A stretch of 30,061 bases of DNA from DATGEP01 sp035310125. Lineage in GTDB: Bacteria; Chloroflexota; Ktedonobacteria; Ktedonobacterales; JADMIN01. The stretch's first letter is position 1, and every line of letters starts with the position of its first letter. The notes beneath the pieces were generated by a model. It worked only from the letters and a program-made list of their open reading frames with translations, was not told the DNA's origin and searched no databases. The stretch spans positions 1 to 30,061 of the forward strand of contig DATGEP010000247.1 of assembly GCA_035310125.1 (NCBI GenBank), in the 5' to 3' direction. A program made the position numbers and the translations under genes. Below, piece by piece: positions 22,291 through 30,061 of the stretch.

Positions 22291-22316
22291 GAAATAGGTG
22301 TAGCGATCAGGCGAAG

Positions 22317-22769
22317 CTAGTCGCCGAAGACCCAGGTGTCGTTCGGGCGATTCAGCTCCACCAGCTCCTCTGGCGAGAAGAAGAGGCTGACTTCGCGCTG
22401 GGCGGCCTCGGTACCGTCGGAGCCGTGGATGATATTGTAGCTCAGGCTGATGGCGAAGTCGCCGCGAATGGTGCCGGGAGCCGCGTTGGCCGGATTGGTG
22501 GCGCCCATCATCGTGCGTACCATCGCGATGGCGTTTGGTCCCTCCACGACGCCCACAACCACCGGGCTGGACGTAATGAATGCAACGAGGCTCTCGTAGA
22601 ACGACTTGCCCTGATGCTCGGCGTAGTGGCGCTCCGCCAGCTCGCGCGTGATGCGCATGAGCTTGAGGCCGGCGAGCTTGAACCCGCGCGTCTCAAAGCG
22701 CGTGAGAATCTGCCCGATCAGTCCGCGCTGAACGCCGTCAGGCTTGACGATAATGAGCGTGCGCTCCAA
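22317..22769 (-). CDS. ndk: Nucleoside diphosphate kinase
   Basis: A 150-residue cytosolic enzyme that transfers the terminal phosphate of ATP to nucleoside diphosphates through a phosphohistidine. It starts ERTLIIVKPDGVQRG as usual, and the catalytic motif NIIHGSDG holds the active histidine. LSYNIIHGSDGTEAAQREV and FFSPEELVEL are standard C-terminal landmarks. The start is TTG at 22769: AAGGAG lies seven bases upstream, and this gives the family's normal length and N-terminus. A longer frame from a GTG at 22802 would add 11 unusual residues. It may be read from the same transcript as the roadblock gene 111 bases upstream. Confidence 0.95.
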   Translation of the reverse strand: MERTLIIVKPDGVQRGLIGQILTRFETRGFKLAGLKLMRITRELAERHYAEHQGKSFYESLVAFITSSPVVVGVVEGPNAIAMVRTMMGATNPANAAPGTIRGDFAISLSYNIIHGSDGTEAAQREVSLFFSPEELVELNRPNDTWVFGD

Positions 22770-22880
22770 TGTGATGCTCCTTGGTATTGGTGAATTGACC
22801 ACGGCCCGCTTCGAGTCCGGCCTCAGCCCACTCTCCGCGTGCGCCGATCATTGATGGCCGCGGGTGCCGCGAGCCTGCTA

Positions 22881-23228
22881 TCAATAGCTGCCAATCTGTT
22901 CCGCGAGCCGCAGGCTGGCCTGGCCGCACTCCATCCGGATGCGACCGACGCTGGCGGAGTACGTCGAGCGGACGACGATCAACAGATCGCCGGCATCCGT
23001 GACTTGCACGGTCCCGCCGGGCGTCTCGTACATCGCGTGGCGCACGTCACCCATGCCAAGCTGGCCGATATAGCGCGCTGAGGCGTCGTAGCAGGCGGCA
23101 GCCATGGCGCTGAGGAACTCTTCGTCCTCACCCTCCATCGTGCTGGCGACGACCAGCCCGTCTTTGCCGACGAGCAGCGCCCCCGTCACCCCTTCGATCT
23201 CCATCAGCCGCTGCAAGATCGTCTCCAC
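22881..23228 (-). CDS. Roadblock/LC7 domain protein
   Basis: A 115-residue single-domain protein of the roadblock/LC7 family. The pattern is clear: ILQRLMEIEGVTGALLVGKDGLVVAS at 4-29, a helix with EEFLSAMAAACYDAS, then VTDAGDLLIVVRS and ASLRLAEQIGSY. Bacterial members such as MglB regulate Ras-like small GTPases as dimers, while others are scaffolds. No MglA-type GTPase is adjacent, and the GTPase at 11119-12234 is of a different class. The start is GTG at 23228 with a perfect AGGAGG six bases upstream. It directly follows the large TPR gene on the same strand (76 bases). Confidence 0.9.
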   Translation of the reverse strand: METILQRLMEIEGVTGALLVGKDGLVVASTMEGEDEEFLSAMAAACYDASARYIGQLGMGDVRHAMYETPGGTVQVTDAGDLLIVVRSTYSASVGRIRMECGQASLRLAEQIGSY

Positions 23229-23286
23229 GTGCGTCCTCCTGACCAGCCCGCGCCGGTAGAACGTGTCGAAGTGCGTGCCGCTACGC

Positions 23287-23310
23287 CACTAGCTCACTAG
23301 CTCACTAGCT
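23287..23310. repeat. Triple 8-bp repeat over the TPR gene stop
   Basis: CACTAGCT occurs three times in tandem. On the coding (minus) strand this reads TAGTGAGC repeated. Because eight is not a multiple of three, TAG falls in all three reading frames. The first TAG is the stop of the TPR gene. Confidence 0.75.
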
Positions 23311-25788
23311 GCCCTGGGCCTGTGTCAGGGCGACGGCACGATTGTAGGACTCCAGCGCGCTCAAGTAATCTCCCTGGCGGATGTGCGCATCTCCCAGCAG
23401 CCGGTGCACTTCAGGATGTTCGGGCGCGTCAGTAAGGCTCTCGTTGAGCTCGTCCATCACATCGCCCAGCAGGTCCGGCGCATTTTTGAGGATGATGCGA
23501 TACTCGCCCAGCGCGTCGTCCAGATTGCCGGCGGCGCGGCGATCCCGCGCGACACTCAGCCGCCCGGCGTAGTCGTCGGACGCCGGCCCGGGTGGCGCGG
23601 GAGCCGGTTCCGGCTCCGGTGCCGGCGCGGCAAAGGCGACCGCATCGCGCGCCATCTCCGGCGCGGGCGCTTCGCTATCACTGCCGCTTGAGACGGTTGG
23701 CGGCTGCTCACCCGACGCCATGGAAGGCGCCTGAGAGGCCAGCGTCGCCAGCTCGCCAGGGCGCAGCTCAAACGACTCGAAGCCCGACTTCGCGAAGCCC
23801 TGCTCCAGCGCTTCCAGGGTCGTCGCCGTGCCGCTGGACGCCTCACTCGCCCTTCCGCTTGCGAGCGGCGGGGTGAGATCGGTTGCCGATTCTGCCGGAA
23901 TCTCGTCCCGCGACGGAGCGAAACCAGAGAATGAGGAGAACGCGGGCGGATTTTCGGTTGCCGATTCTGCCGGATTCGCGAGTGCCGCCCATTCGGATGG
24001 CCTCAGCGCCTCAGGCTGTTGTGCCGCTGGCACGTCGCCGTCGTAGCCGTCATCCGGCACCCGTCCCGGTGCCTCACCCCCCAAAGCCGCTGTTGCGTCC
24101 GCATCAAACGCGGCGGGCGCTGGACCAGCGGATACTCGTGCATCCGGCGCATACTCCGCGCGGGCATCACGCTCATAGCTCTGCTGTATGGCGGCATCGT
24201 CTCTCGCCGCATGCTCATCACTGGCATCGCGGGCGGAAACCACGTCGGCGTCTACGACGCGGCGCGCGCCGGTCTCCGGCCCCAGCTCAGCAAACATCGC
24301 CTTGAGCGCCGCGGACGTTGGCGGCGGCAGCGGCCCGGTTTGAAGGGTCTCCGCCCCGTTGTCTGGTCCCTGGGCGAAGCGCGGATCACTCAGAGACTGG
24401 CCGGTGGGCAGCTGGCGTGCCGGTCGCGGAACCGGAACGGGTCCGGTGGCGCCCTGCGCGCCGGGCATGCCGATATTCTGCGCGACGGCGCCCTGAGCTT
24501 GCAGCCAGTTGAGAAAATTGATGGCGAGGCGCGCTTCCGTATCCTCAAGCGACCCGTTCGCATCCATCAGTGCGGGCGGCATCACCACCTGTGACCGCGC
24601 GAAGGGATCAACGCGCGAGCGCTCGAAGGCCTGCACGCCCGGCAGGCGGCTCTGCGTCTCCTGGCCTTCCGCATCGTCATGCCAAAGCATATCCTTCGTC
24701 TCCGAGAAGATGCGATGGAAGTCCGGCGGCAATCCATTCGGGCGGGACGCCGGCGCGTTCGTGGCATACGCGGCGGGCGACATTCCCGGCGCAGCGGGTG
24801 GCGGAAGCGCGCCAGTCGTATGCGGCGCTCGCGGCGCCAGCGGCTGCGACGGGGTAAACGCGCCCGCGCCGGTCTGGGCGGCAGATTGTGAGGATACACC
24901 GGGTTGAGGACCCATGAGCGCGCCCGGCGCCCCGGTCAATGAACCCGCCATCAGGCCGGATGCGGCTGGTGACGGCACCCCGGCTGGCCGCGCCAAGGGA
25001 CGGCTGAGCCTGCGCGACGCGGGCGGCTCCTCGCCGAAGACGAGCAGGCTCAGCGCCCGATCGTTGGCCGCGAGACGGTCCGCGAAAAGCTCGCGGGCGA
25101 TGCGCATATCAGGGTCCAGCTCCGCCGCGCGGCGGAGCTGATTGTGTGCTTCGTCGTCGCTCCCCGCGTCGTGCTCGATGGCCGCGAGAATGAGCAGCGC
25201 CTTGACACAGGAGGGCGAGTTCAAGAGCAGACGGTGGCAGCGGTCGGCGGCGGCCTGCGCATTGCGGGCGCGCCAGAGTGTCTCCGCAAGGCCCACATGC
25301 GCTTCGAGCGCGTCGGGCCGCTCGGCCAGAACCGTTTCCCACTCGCGGATGGCGTGCGAGAAGAGGTCGCCGCGCAGATACAGCCGCGCCAGCCCGATGC
25401 GCGACGGCGTGTACGCCGGCTGGTTGAGTGAATGTGCCAGCTCGCGATAGGCGGAGAGCAGCACTTTGTCGCTCGGGCGGATATCGCAGGCGCGGCGATA
25501 CCAGGCGAGCGCGCCCATAGAGTCGCCCTGGATCTGCTGGACGATGGCGCGGGCACAGCAGACACGAGCGTCTTCGGGGTCGCCGGCCAGCGCGCGATCC
25601 AATGCGCCGATGGCTTCGCGGGTCTTGCGCATTGCCAGGTAGACCTCACCGATGACCCGCTGCACCGCCAGCGCGCGCGGATAGCGCGTCTGCATGTCTT
25701 GCGACAACATCAGCGCCCGCTCTAGCTGACGAGCGGCAATATCCGCCTCGATGCCACGCAGGCTCTCACTTAGCGCTGTTTGCCCCAT
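23305..25788 (-). CDS. Large TPR scaffold protein with a disordered centre and in-frame PAESAT repeats
   Basis: A protein of 827 residues from the chosen start. Residues about 10-240 are tetratricopeptide repeats (AREAIGALDRALAGDPEDA-like units such as TREAIGALDRALAGDPED and SHAIREWETVLAERPDALEA). About 240-740 is a Pro/Ala/Gly/Ser-rich, probably disordered region. The last 80 residues form another TPR pair (LDDALGEYRIILKNAPDLLG, SALESYNRAVAL). Within the disordered part, PAESAT occurs at about 606 and 631, encoded by two copies of the same 20-bp repeat A that fills the 5.2-5.7 kb gap. The ATG at 25788 has GGAG seven bases upstream; the open frame extends further to 26115. It likely acts as a protein-interaction platform, perhaps for the roadblock protein encoded next. 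Confidence 0.8.
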   Translation of the reverse strand: MGQTALSESLRGIEADIAARQLERALMLSQDMQTRYPRALAVQRVIGEVYLAMRKTREAIGALDRALAGDPEDARVCCARAIVQQIQGDSMGALAWYRRACDIRPSDKVLLSAYRELAHSLNQPAYTPSRIGLARLYLRGDLFSHAIREWETVLAERPDALEAHVGLAETLWRARNAQAAADRCHRLLLNSPSCVKALLILAAIEHDAGSDDEAHNQLRRAAELDPDMRIARELFADRLAANDRALSLLVFGEEPPASRRLSRPLARPAGVPSPAASGLMAGSLTGAPGALMGPQPGVSSQSAAQTGAGAFTPSQPLAPRAPHTTGALPPPAAPGMSPAAYATNAPASRPNGLPPDFHRIFSETKDMLWHDDAEGQETQSRLPGVQAFERSRVDPFARSQVVMPPALMDANGSLEDTEARLAINFLNWLQAQGAVAQNIGMPGAQGATGPVPVPRPARQLPTGQSLSDPRFAQGPDNGAETLQTGPLPPPTSAALKAMFAELGPETGARRVVDADVVSARDASDEHAARDDAAIQQSYERDARAEYAPDARVSAGPAPAAFDADATAALGGEAPGRVPDDGYDGDVPAAQQPEALRPSEWAALANPAESATENPPAFSSFSGFAPSRDEIPAESATDLTPPLASGRASEASSGTATTLEALEQGFAKSGFESFELRPGELATLASQAPSMASGEQPPTVSSGSDSEAPAPEMARDAVAFAAPAPEPEPAPAPPGPASDDYAGRLSVARDRRAAGNLDDALGEYRIILKNAPDLLGDVMDELNESLTDAPEHPEVHRLLGDAHIRQGDYLSALESYNRAVALTQAQGS
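23881..23900 (-). repeat. Repeat A copy inside the TPR gene (1)
   Basis: An exact 20-base match to TTCCGGCAGAATCGGCAACC on the coding strand, read in frame as IPAESAT. It is next to a GGGGTGAG segment resembling the end of repeat B. Confidence 0.92.
23956..23974 (-). repeat. Repeat A copy inside the TPR gene (2)
   Basis: A 19-base match to repeat A (TCCGGCAGAATCGGCAACC) in the same reading phase, giving NPAESAT. It lies 75 bases (25 codons) from the other internal copy. Confidence 0.9.
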
Positions 25789-26240
25789 CCCGCTGCTCCA
25801 AGCTCCTTGCGCGCCCAGCGCCTCGTCGGCGGACCCCCACCTGGCCCCCACAACGAGCTGAGGCCGTGGCAGCAACCATGCGTGGCGCGTCTTCCCCGCC
25901 ATTATGGCCTGCGGCAAGCGCGGCGTCAAGCAGAGTAGCCCGGTCTGCCAGCCAGCGACCCATCCGACCGTGTACAAAGCGGAGTTGCGTGTAGCTGGCG
26001 AGAAGCGGCTTGCGCCTTCGAAAACATCATATAATGGTGGTAGGTGGATGTGTGACGGTATACTCATGGAAGTAGAACACTTACGTTTCAGGAAAGGTGT
26101 GCGGTGGATGCGCATAGCAGTCCAGCGGGGTCACAAGCGCCCCGCTCAGGAGGCGAATCTGGTCCCGTCCGGCGAAGGGCGGTGGCCGCGAATCTGTGAG
26201 CGTGCGGGCGCCCACCAGGCGCGAGCGGCGAGGTGCGGCC
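25789..26240. other. Divergent region between TPR and glycosyltransferase genes
   Basis: 452 bases if the preferred starts are right. The minus-strand frame of the TPR gene stays open to 26115, so its N-terminus may extend into this region (in-frame ATG at 25902). On the plus strand a perfect TATAAT lies at 26030-26035 without a good -35, and it is the best promoter candidate for the glycosyltransferase, with a leader of about 200 bases. No hairpin or repeat-family member was seen. Confidence 0.4.
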
Positions 26241-27500
26241 ATGTGCTTTAGGGTCGCGATGATCAGTCTGCATACCTCACCTCTGGCGCCGATTGGCCGT
26301 ACACGCAATGCCGGCGGCATGAACGTGTACGTGCGCGAGCTTTCGCGTGAGCTGGGCCAGGGCAGCATGTACGTTGACATTTTCACCCGGCGTTCCGATC
26401 CGGCGCTTCCCATGGTCCAATGGATCAACGAGCGCGTCCGCCTCATCCACATACCCGCCGGTCCCCCGACACTTCTTCCGCCTACCGAGCTGTATCCCTA
26501 CGTAGACGAGTTCGCGCGCCGTGTCGCGCGCTTCGCGGAGCGCGGCGAGCACGGCTATGACCTGATCCACAGCCACTACTGGCTCTCCGCCACCGCCGGT
26601 ACCATCCTGGCGAACGAGTGGGATGTGCCCCACGTGACGATGTTCCATACCGTCGAACGACTGAAAGGCCAGCAGTACGGCGACCCCACCGCGCCGATCA
26701 CCCGCGCGGGCGCCGTCCGCATCGAGCAGGAGGGCTGCATCGCGAAGGCAGTAGACTGCGTCACCGTCTCGACCGAGCAGGAGGGCGAGCAATTGCGCAA
26801 ACTTTACGGCCTGCCGTCGAGCGCGATCCGCGTCATTCCCTGCGGCGTAGACCTTCGCGCCTTCACACCCAACTCCCCTGCCCAACAACGCGCCGCGCGG
26901 CAGGAGCTCTCGCCTGATGGCTTGCCGGTGCTCCTCTTCGTAGGTCGCCTCGATCCGATCAAAGGGCTTGATCTCCTGCTGGAAAGCGTCGCGAGCATGC
27001 GGACGCGGGCGCGACTCTTCATCGTCGGCGGCAATCCCGAAGGTGACGCGGAGGTGGATCGGCTGCGCTCGGTAGCGGCCGCGCTCGGTATCGCGGACCG
27101 CGTGGTCTGCCCCGGCGCCGTGCCACAGCCGGAGCTGGTGCGCTACTATCGCGCAGCTGATGCCCTGGTCGTCACATCACGCTACGAGAGCTTCGGGCTG
27201 GCGGCGGTAGAGGCGCTGGCCTGCGGCACCCCCGTCGTAGCCAGCGCGGTTGGCGGCCTGACAAGCATCGTGCGCGACGGCGAGAACGGGCTGTTGGTGT
27301 GCTGGCGCAGACCGGATGCCTTCGCCGAGCGGCTGGACGAGCTGCTAACCGATGATGCGCTGCGGGCGCGCCTGGCGGCGCGGGCGCGTCCCTCCGTCGA
27401 GCGCTTCTCCTGGCGGCGCATCGGCGATGAGGTGCGCGGTATCTATCAGGAGCTGACGGCAGAGCAGCGCGTCGCCGTGGCCGCGTGCTGCTGCTTCTAA
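26241..27500 (+). CDS. GT4-family glycosyltransferase (MshA / sucrose-phosphate-synthase-like)
   Basis: A 419-residue GT-B retaining glycosyltransferase. The N-terminal acceptor domain starts FRVAMISLHTSPL and holds the glycine-rich NAGGMNVYVREL (23-34) and DLIHSHYWLSATAG (107-120), features shared with MshA, which makes GlcNAc-inositol phosphate, and with sucrose-phosphate synthases. The donor domain has VGRLDPIKGLDLLLE (234-248) and the E-x7-E nucleotide-sugar motif E316...E324 in RYESFGLAAVEALACGTPVV. The ATG at 26241 has GAGG seven bases upstream. The protein ends with an odd AACCCF, three consecutive cysteines at the C-terminus. The substrate cannot be fixed; MshA-like function is an inference. 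Confidence 0.9.
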   Translation: MCFRVAMISLHTSPLAPIGRTRNAGGMNVYVRELSRELGQGSMYVDIFTRRSDPALPMVQWINERVRLIHIPAGPPTLLPPTELYPYVDEFARRVARFAERGEHGYDLIHSHYWLSATAGTILANEWDVPHVTMFHTVERLKGQQYGDPTAPITRAGAVRIEQEGCIAKAVDCVTVSTEQEGEQLRKLYGLPSSAIRVIPCGVDLRAFTPNSPAQQRAARQELSPDGLPVLLFVGRLDPIKGLDLLLESVASMRTRARLFIVGGNPEGDAEVDRLRSVAAALGIADRVVCPGAVPQPELVRYYRAADALVVTSRYESFGLAAVEALACGTPVVASAVGGLTSIVRDGENGLLVCWRRPDAFAERLDELLTDDALRARLAARARPSVERFSWRRIGDEVRGIYQELTAEQRVAVAACCCF

Positions 27501-27616
27501 TTCTGGCTAGCAGCCTGAGCGACGGCATTCCAGGTGCCAGCGTCGCTGGATACGGGCTGGTCGCGTGCCTCAGCATGGATGGACAAGCGGCGTCGCGCGC
27601 CAGTATGGCCGCGCCC

Positions 27617-29053
27617 CTACGCCTCGGCGATGAAGCGACCGGGGTTGAGGCGGTAGTCTGGGTCGAAGGAGCGCTTCACTTCGCGCATGAGGTCCAGCGC
27701 GGAGGGATCGGCGCCCCACACCGGCAGGTGCGGCTTCAGCGCCGGCGAGCAGTCAAGGACCACACTACTGCGCCAGCGATGGACAAGCGCGTCCTGCACG
27801 GCGCGGAGCGCCGCGCCAAAGGCGCCGCTCGCCTCGACGGACTCCCGGCTCGTCGCGTCTGGTGACTCCTGCCCGCGCAGTCGCAGCCAGACAGTGCCGG
27901 TGAGCGTATCCGCCAGCCACGCCAGCGCCATATCATGCTCGCTCGCCATCGCCTGCGCCGTCTCGGTGACGGCGGGGCACTCCATCGGGAGCGCCGCGAC
28001 GCGCAGCAGCGCCTCGCGTGGTCCACGCGCCGCCGTCTGCGCGAAATCGTGCAGCTCAGCCCAGAAGGCCGGCTGTGTCTCGTGGTCCAGCACCAGCACA
28101 TTGCGGGCGCCTGCCTGTCGCAGCGCCGCCTCACCCTCAGATGCCGCACGTTTCACCGCGCCGGTGGAACCAGGGAAGCGCGCCGCAAGCAATACCGATT
28201 CCACGTGGCCCGGCGCCAGCGCCGCCAGATCAGGAATGGCGCGCACCTGCACAGCGGCGGCGGCGGAAGGGCGCACCGCCAGCGCATCCAGCAGATCGGC
28301 GCTCTCAAAGGCCGGTGCGGCGCGCGAGAAGATGCCGAGCAGCGTCACTTCTGCGTCGGGCACCGGCACGAGCTTGAGATTGGCCTCGACGATGACCCCT
28401 AGCGTGCCCAGTGAACCCAGAAACAGCTTCGTCATGTCATAGCCGGTGACATTCTTGACGACCTTCCCGCCGGTCTTGAGCAGCGTGCCCCTCGCGTCCG
28501 CTACGCGCAGTCCCAGGGTGAGGTCGCGCGGGCCACCGTAAAAGGCGCGGCGCAGGCCCAGCGTCGCGGTGGCGAGCGTGCCGCCTAACGTAGCGCGACT
28601 CACCAGGGGCACGTCGAGCGGCAGCATCTGGTGGGCATCAGCAAGCACAGCAGCCAGGTGCGTATGCGACATCCCAGTTCGCACGGAGATGGTCAGGTCC
28701 TCAGGATCGTAACTGAGAACTCCGGTCAGTCGCTCCATACTGAGCACGAGATCACAGCGGCGCGGCGGATAACCCAGCGCAGCGCGCGAGCCGCCTCCCC
28801 ACGGGACAACGGTCGCGCCCACTTCCGCCGCCACCGCGAGTGCCGCGCTCACGCCGTCGGCATCTAGCGGGCGCGCCACGACGGCAGGCACACACCGCTG
28901 TATGGCATATGGCGCGCAGGCTTCCCCAGTCAGCACGGCGTCCGCGCCGAGGGCGCGCTGGAGTCGCTCCTCCAGCGCGCGCGAATCACCCGTTCCGTTT
29001 CGCACTCCCACGCCTACCACCCACCCTTCGCCATGCCTGGTGACGCTGTGCAT
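27617..29053 (-). CDS. FAD-binding oxidase/dehydrogenase, GlcE-like (PCMH-type)
   Basis: A protein of 478 residues from the ATG at 29053. The FAD-binding PCMH domain is plain: PYAIQRCVPAVVARPLDADG, PWGGGSRAALG (84-94), RATLGGTLATATLG (153-166) and KTGGKVVKNVTGYDMTKLFL (193-212), followed by GSLGTLGVIVEANLKL. The C-terminus ends MREVKRSFDPDYRLNPGRF, the standard ending of glycolate oxidase GlcD/GlcE-type enzymes. GlcE is the second FAD subunit of glycolate dehydrogenase; no glcD or glcF lies in the window, although partners may lie elsewhere. The frame runs on to 29209, and no start has a strong SD; in-frame GTG codons just after the ATG are alternatives. A -10-like TATACT lies at 29076-29081. 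Confidence 0.85.
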   Translation of the reverse strand: MHSVTRHGEGWVVGVGVRNGTGDSRALEERLQRALGADAVLTGEACAPYAIQRCVPAVVARPLDADGVSAALAVAAEVGATVVPWGGGSRAALGYPPRRCDLVLSMERLTGVLSYDPEDLTISVRTGMSHTHLAAVLADAHQMLPLDVPLVSRATLGGTLATATLGLRRAFYGGPRDLTLGLRVADARGTLLKTGGKVVKNVTGYDMTKLFLGSLGTLGVIVEANLKLVPVPDAEVTLLGIFSRAAPAFESADLLDALAVRPSAAAAVQVRAIPDLAALAPGHVESVLLAARFPGSTGAVKRAASEGEAALRQAGARNVLVLDHETQPAFWAELHDFAQTAARGPREALLRVAALPMECPAVTETAQAMASEHDMALAWLADTLTGTVWLRLRGQESPDATSRESVEASGAFGAALRAVQDALVHRWRSSVVLDCSPALKPHLPVWGADPSALDLMREVKRSFDPDYRLNPGRFIAEA

Positions 29054-29161
29054 CTCTCGCGAGCATCCACTGAGCAGTATACCGTATCGCGAATCGCCGC
29101 GCATGGGATCACGGCTCCGCGCGCAATCTCGTTCCTCCTGCATCGGGATGTAACGTCCCAG

Positions 29162-29209
29162 CGAACATCGTGTCGAACATCGTGCGCGTGCAAAGTGCCA
29201 GGATGGCAC
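29162..29209. promoter_or_regulatory. Direct repeats and dyad upstream of the lipoprotein gene
   Basis: CGAACATCGTG occurs at 29162-29172 and 29174-29184 (12-base period). It is followed by the 6+6 bp dyad GTGCCA (29195-29200) / TGGCAC (29204-29209). Both lie in the divergent region between the GlcE-like gene and the lipoprotein gene and could be binding sites for a regulator. Confidence 0.4.
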
Positions 29210-29265
29210 GCGATTTCACAACGTAACTCTACACCATGCACCCGACAATTCAAGGAGCATTCCTG

Positions 29266-29790
29266 ATGCGATTGCGCACATACCTGGCGCTGCCCGCGAC
29301 AGCCCTCGTCTTCGCGCTGGCGCTCGCCGCCTGCGGCAGCGCCACAACGGGCAATACGCCCACCGCGACTGCCACGGCAACCACCGCGCCCACCAGCACG
29401 CCAGCGCCCACCGCCACGGCTCCCGCCAGCACCGCGCTCATCCTCACGGCGACCGTGACAGTAAGCGGCTCATCAAAGGCAGTCCTAACGAATGCGCAGG
29501 GGCTGACGCTCTACTACTTCACGCCGGACACCGCCACCGCGAGCGCCTGCACCACTGGCTGCATCGGCGTCTGGCCGGCGCTCACCTTCAGCGGCTCCGG
29601 CGCACCGACGGCCTCGCCTTCGCTCTCCGGCAAGCTGACCGTCGCCGCTACAGCTCCCGGCAGGCAGCAGGTGGAGTATAACGGCCATCCGCTCTACACC
29701 TATTCTGGCGACAGCAAACCCGGCGATACCAGCGGCGAAGGCCTCTTTGGCAAGTGGTTCGTCGCCACACCATCGCTGTCACCGATGTAG
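29266..29790 (+). CDS. Secreted-repeat lipoprotein (PF03640-like)
   Basis: A 174-residue exported lipoprotein. The signal peptide (LALPATALVFALALAAC) ends in the lipobox LAAC with the lipidated Cys23. A Thr/Ala/Pro-rich spacer of about 35 residues follows. Two copies of the secreted-repeat motif come next: LTNAQGLTLYYFTPDTATAS...CTTGCIGVWPALT at about 74-107, and VEYNGHPLYTYSGDSKPGDT...LFGKWFVATP at about 136-169, the Y-x-[FYW]-x-x-D pattern of the family. Such proteins are widespread in Actinobacteria and Chloroflexi; their function is not established. The ATG at 29266 has AAGGAG eight bases upstream; a longer frame from 29236 has no SD and would disturb the signal peptide. Confidence 0.92.
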   Translation: MRLRTYLALPATALVFALALAACGSATTGNTPTATATATTAPTSTPAPTATAPASTALILTATVTVSGSSKAVLTNAQGLTLYYFTPDTATASACTTGCIGVWPALTFSGSGAPTASPSLSGKLTVAATAPGRQQVEYNGHPLYTYSGDSKPGDTSGEGLFGKWFVATPSLSPM

Positions 29791-29820
29791 GGTAGGCCGC
29801 GCACGCCGGCCTTCCGAACC

Positions 29821-29859
29821 CGGCGACCCCATCCGGCGACCCCATCCGGCGACCCCACC
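29821..29859. repeat. 13-bp tandem repeat, three copies
   Basis: CGGCGACCCCATC is repeated three times (the last copy ends ACC) in the gap after the lipoprotein gene. No coding frame uses it. Confidence 0.8.
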
Positions 29860-30035
29860 GCCCGAGGTTCCATCCCCGCCTCGGGATGTCGTCAGTTAGT
29901 ATCGAAGCCGCCGCCCGCCGCCGTGATACCTCCAGCAGCTCGAAACGACTCAATGACAACGCCACACATACCCGCGTACTCTGGACGGCTAGGACACTAT
30001 GCTAGACTGAAAATACCTCGGAGAAAGCAGCCAGA

Positions 30036-30061
30036 ATGGATACGATGGATACGGTGGAGAC
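30036..30061 (+). CDS. Possible start of a gene cut by the window end
   Basis: An ATG at 30036 opens MDTMDTVE and runs to the end of the window. GGAG lies about 12 bases upstream, and a TGC-TAGACT extended -10-like element lies at 30000-30008. Too short to identify. Confidence 0.3.

Noticed and set aside
29648..29965. 105-residue minus-strand open frame with several cysteines
   Set aside because: It overlaps the lipoprotein gene and runs through the 13-bp tandem repeat. Composition is that of a shadow frame.

Overview
The window is about 30 kb of GC-rich bacterial chromosome. Genes are densely packed, often with overlapping stop and start codons, on both strands. I see no rRNA, tRNA, CRISPR array, transposase or phage gene. 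The gene mix suggests a Chloroflexota bacterium, possibly Ktedonobacteria-like: tandem FemAB/FemX-type proteins, a roadblock protein next to a large TPR protein, a PF03640-type lipoprotein, RecD2, FtsH, SufU, and short GC-rich palindromic repeats between genes. That placement is an inference from gene content, not from a marker gene.

Layout. 1-2 kb: a possible fragment of an upstream gene, a trans-sulfuration PLP enzyme and a GNAT acetyltransferase. 2-4.4 kb: a soluble GAF/HAMP/methyl-accepting protein and a small XRE regulator, converging on a hairpin. 4.4-5.9 kb: about 1.45 kb without a convincing gene, holding three interleaved short-repeat families. 5.9-7.6 kb: a paired-ExxE membrane protein coupled to a tiny membrane protein, then a histidine phosphatase. 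7.7-12.2 kb (minus strand): a YtxH protein with a response regulator, two overlapping FemAB-type genes and a DUF697-type GTPase. 12.6-16.5 kb (plus): RecD2-like helicase, thiosulfate sulfurtransferase and SufU, closed by an 18-bp perfect hairpin. 16.5-18.5 kb (minus): an overlapping operon of flavin reductase, uracil-DNA glycosylase and PIG-L deacetylase. 18.8-22.3 kb (plus): an unrecognised zinc-ribbon protein with a duplicated C-terminal domain, then FtsH. 22.3-25.8 kb (minus): TPR scaffold, roadblock protein and NDK. 26.2-30 kb: GT4 glycosyltransferase, GlcE-like flavoprotein and a secreted-repeat lipoprotein.

Most genes are housekeeping or envelope and stress functions. The two most unusual things are a 20-bp repeat (TTCCGGCAGAATCGGCAACC) and the zinc-ribbon gene. 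The repeat occurs seven times in the 5.2-5.7 kb gap and twice inside the TPR gene 18 kb away, where it is read in frame as PAESAT. The zinc-ribbon gene has two related copies of a roughly 58-residue domain, and its promoter carries an 8+8 bp perfect dyad.

Several starts were moved from the longest open frame on the basis of Shine-Dalgarno (SD) placement: XRE (GTG), the ExxE membrane protein (GTG), NDK (TTG), flavin reductase, PIG-L, GTPase, TPR, GT4 and the lipoprotein.
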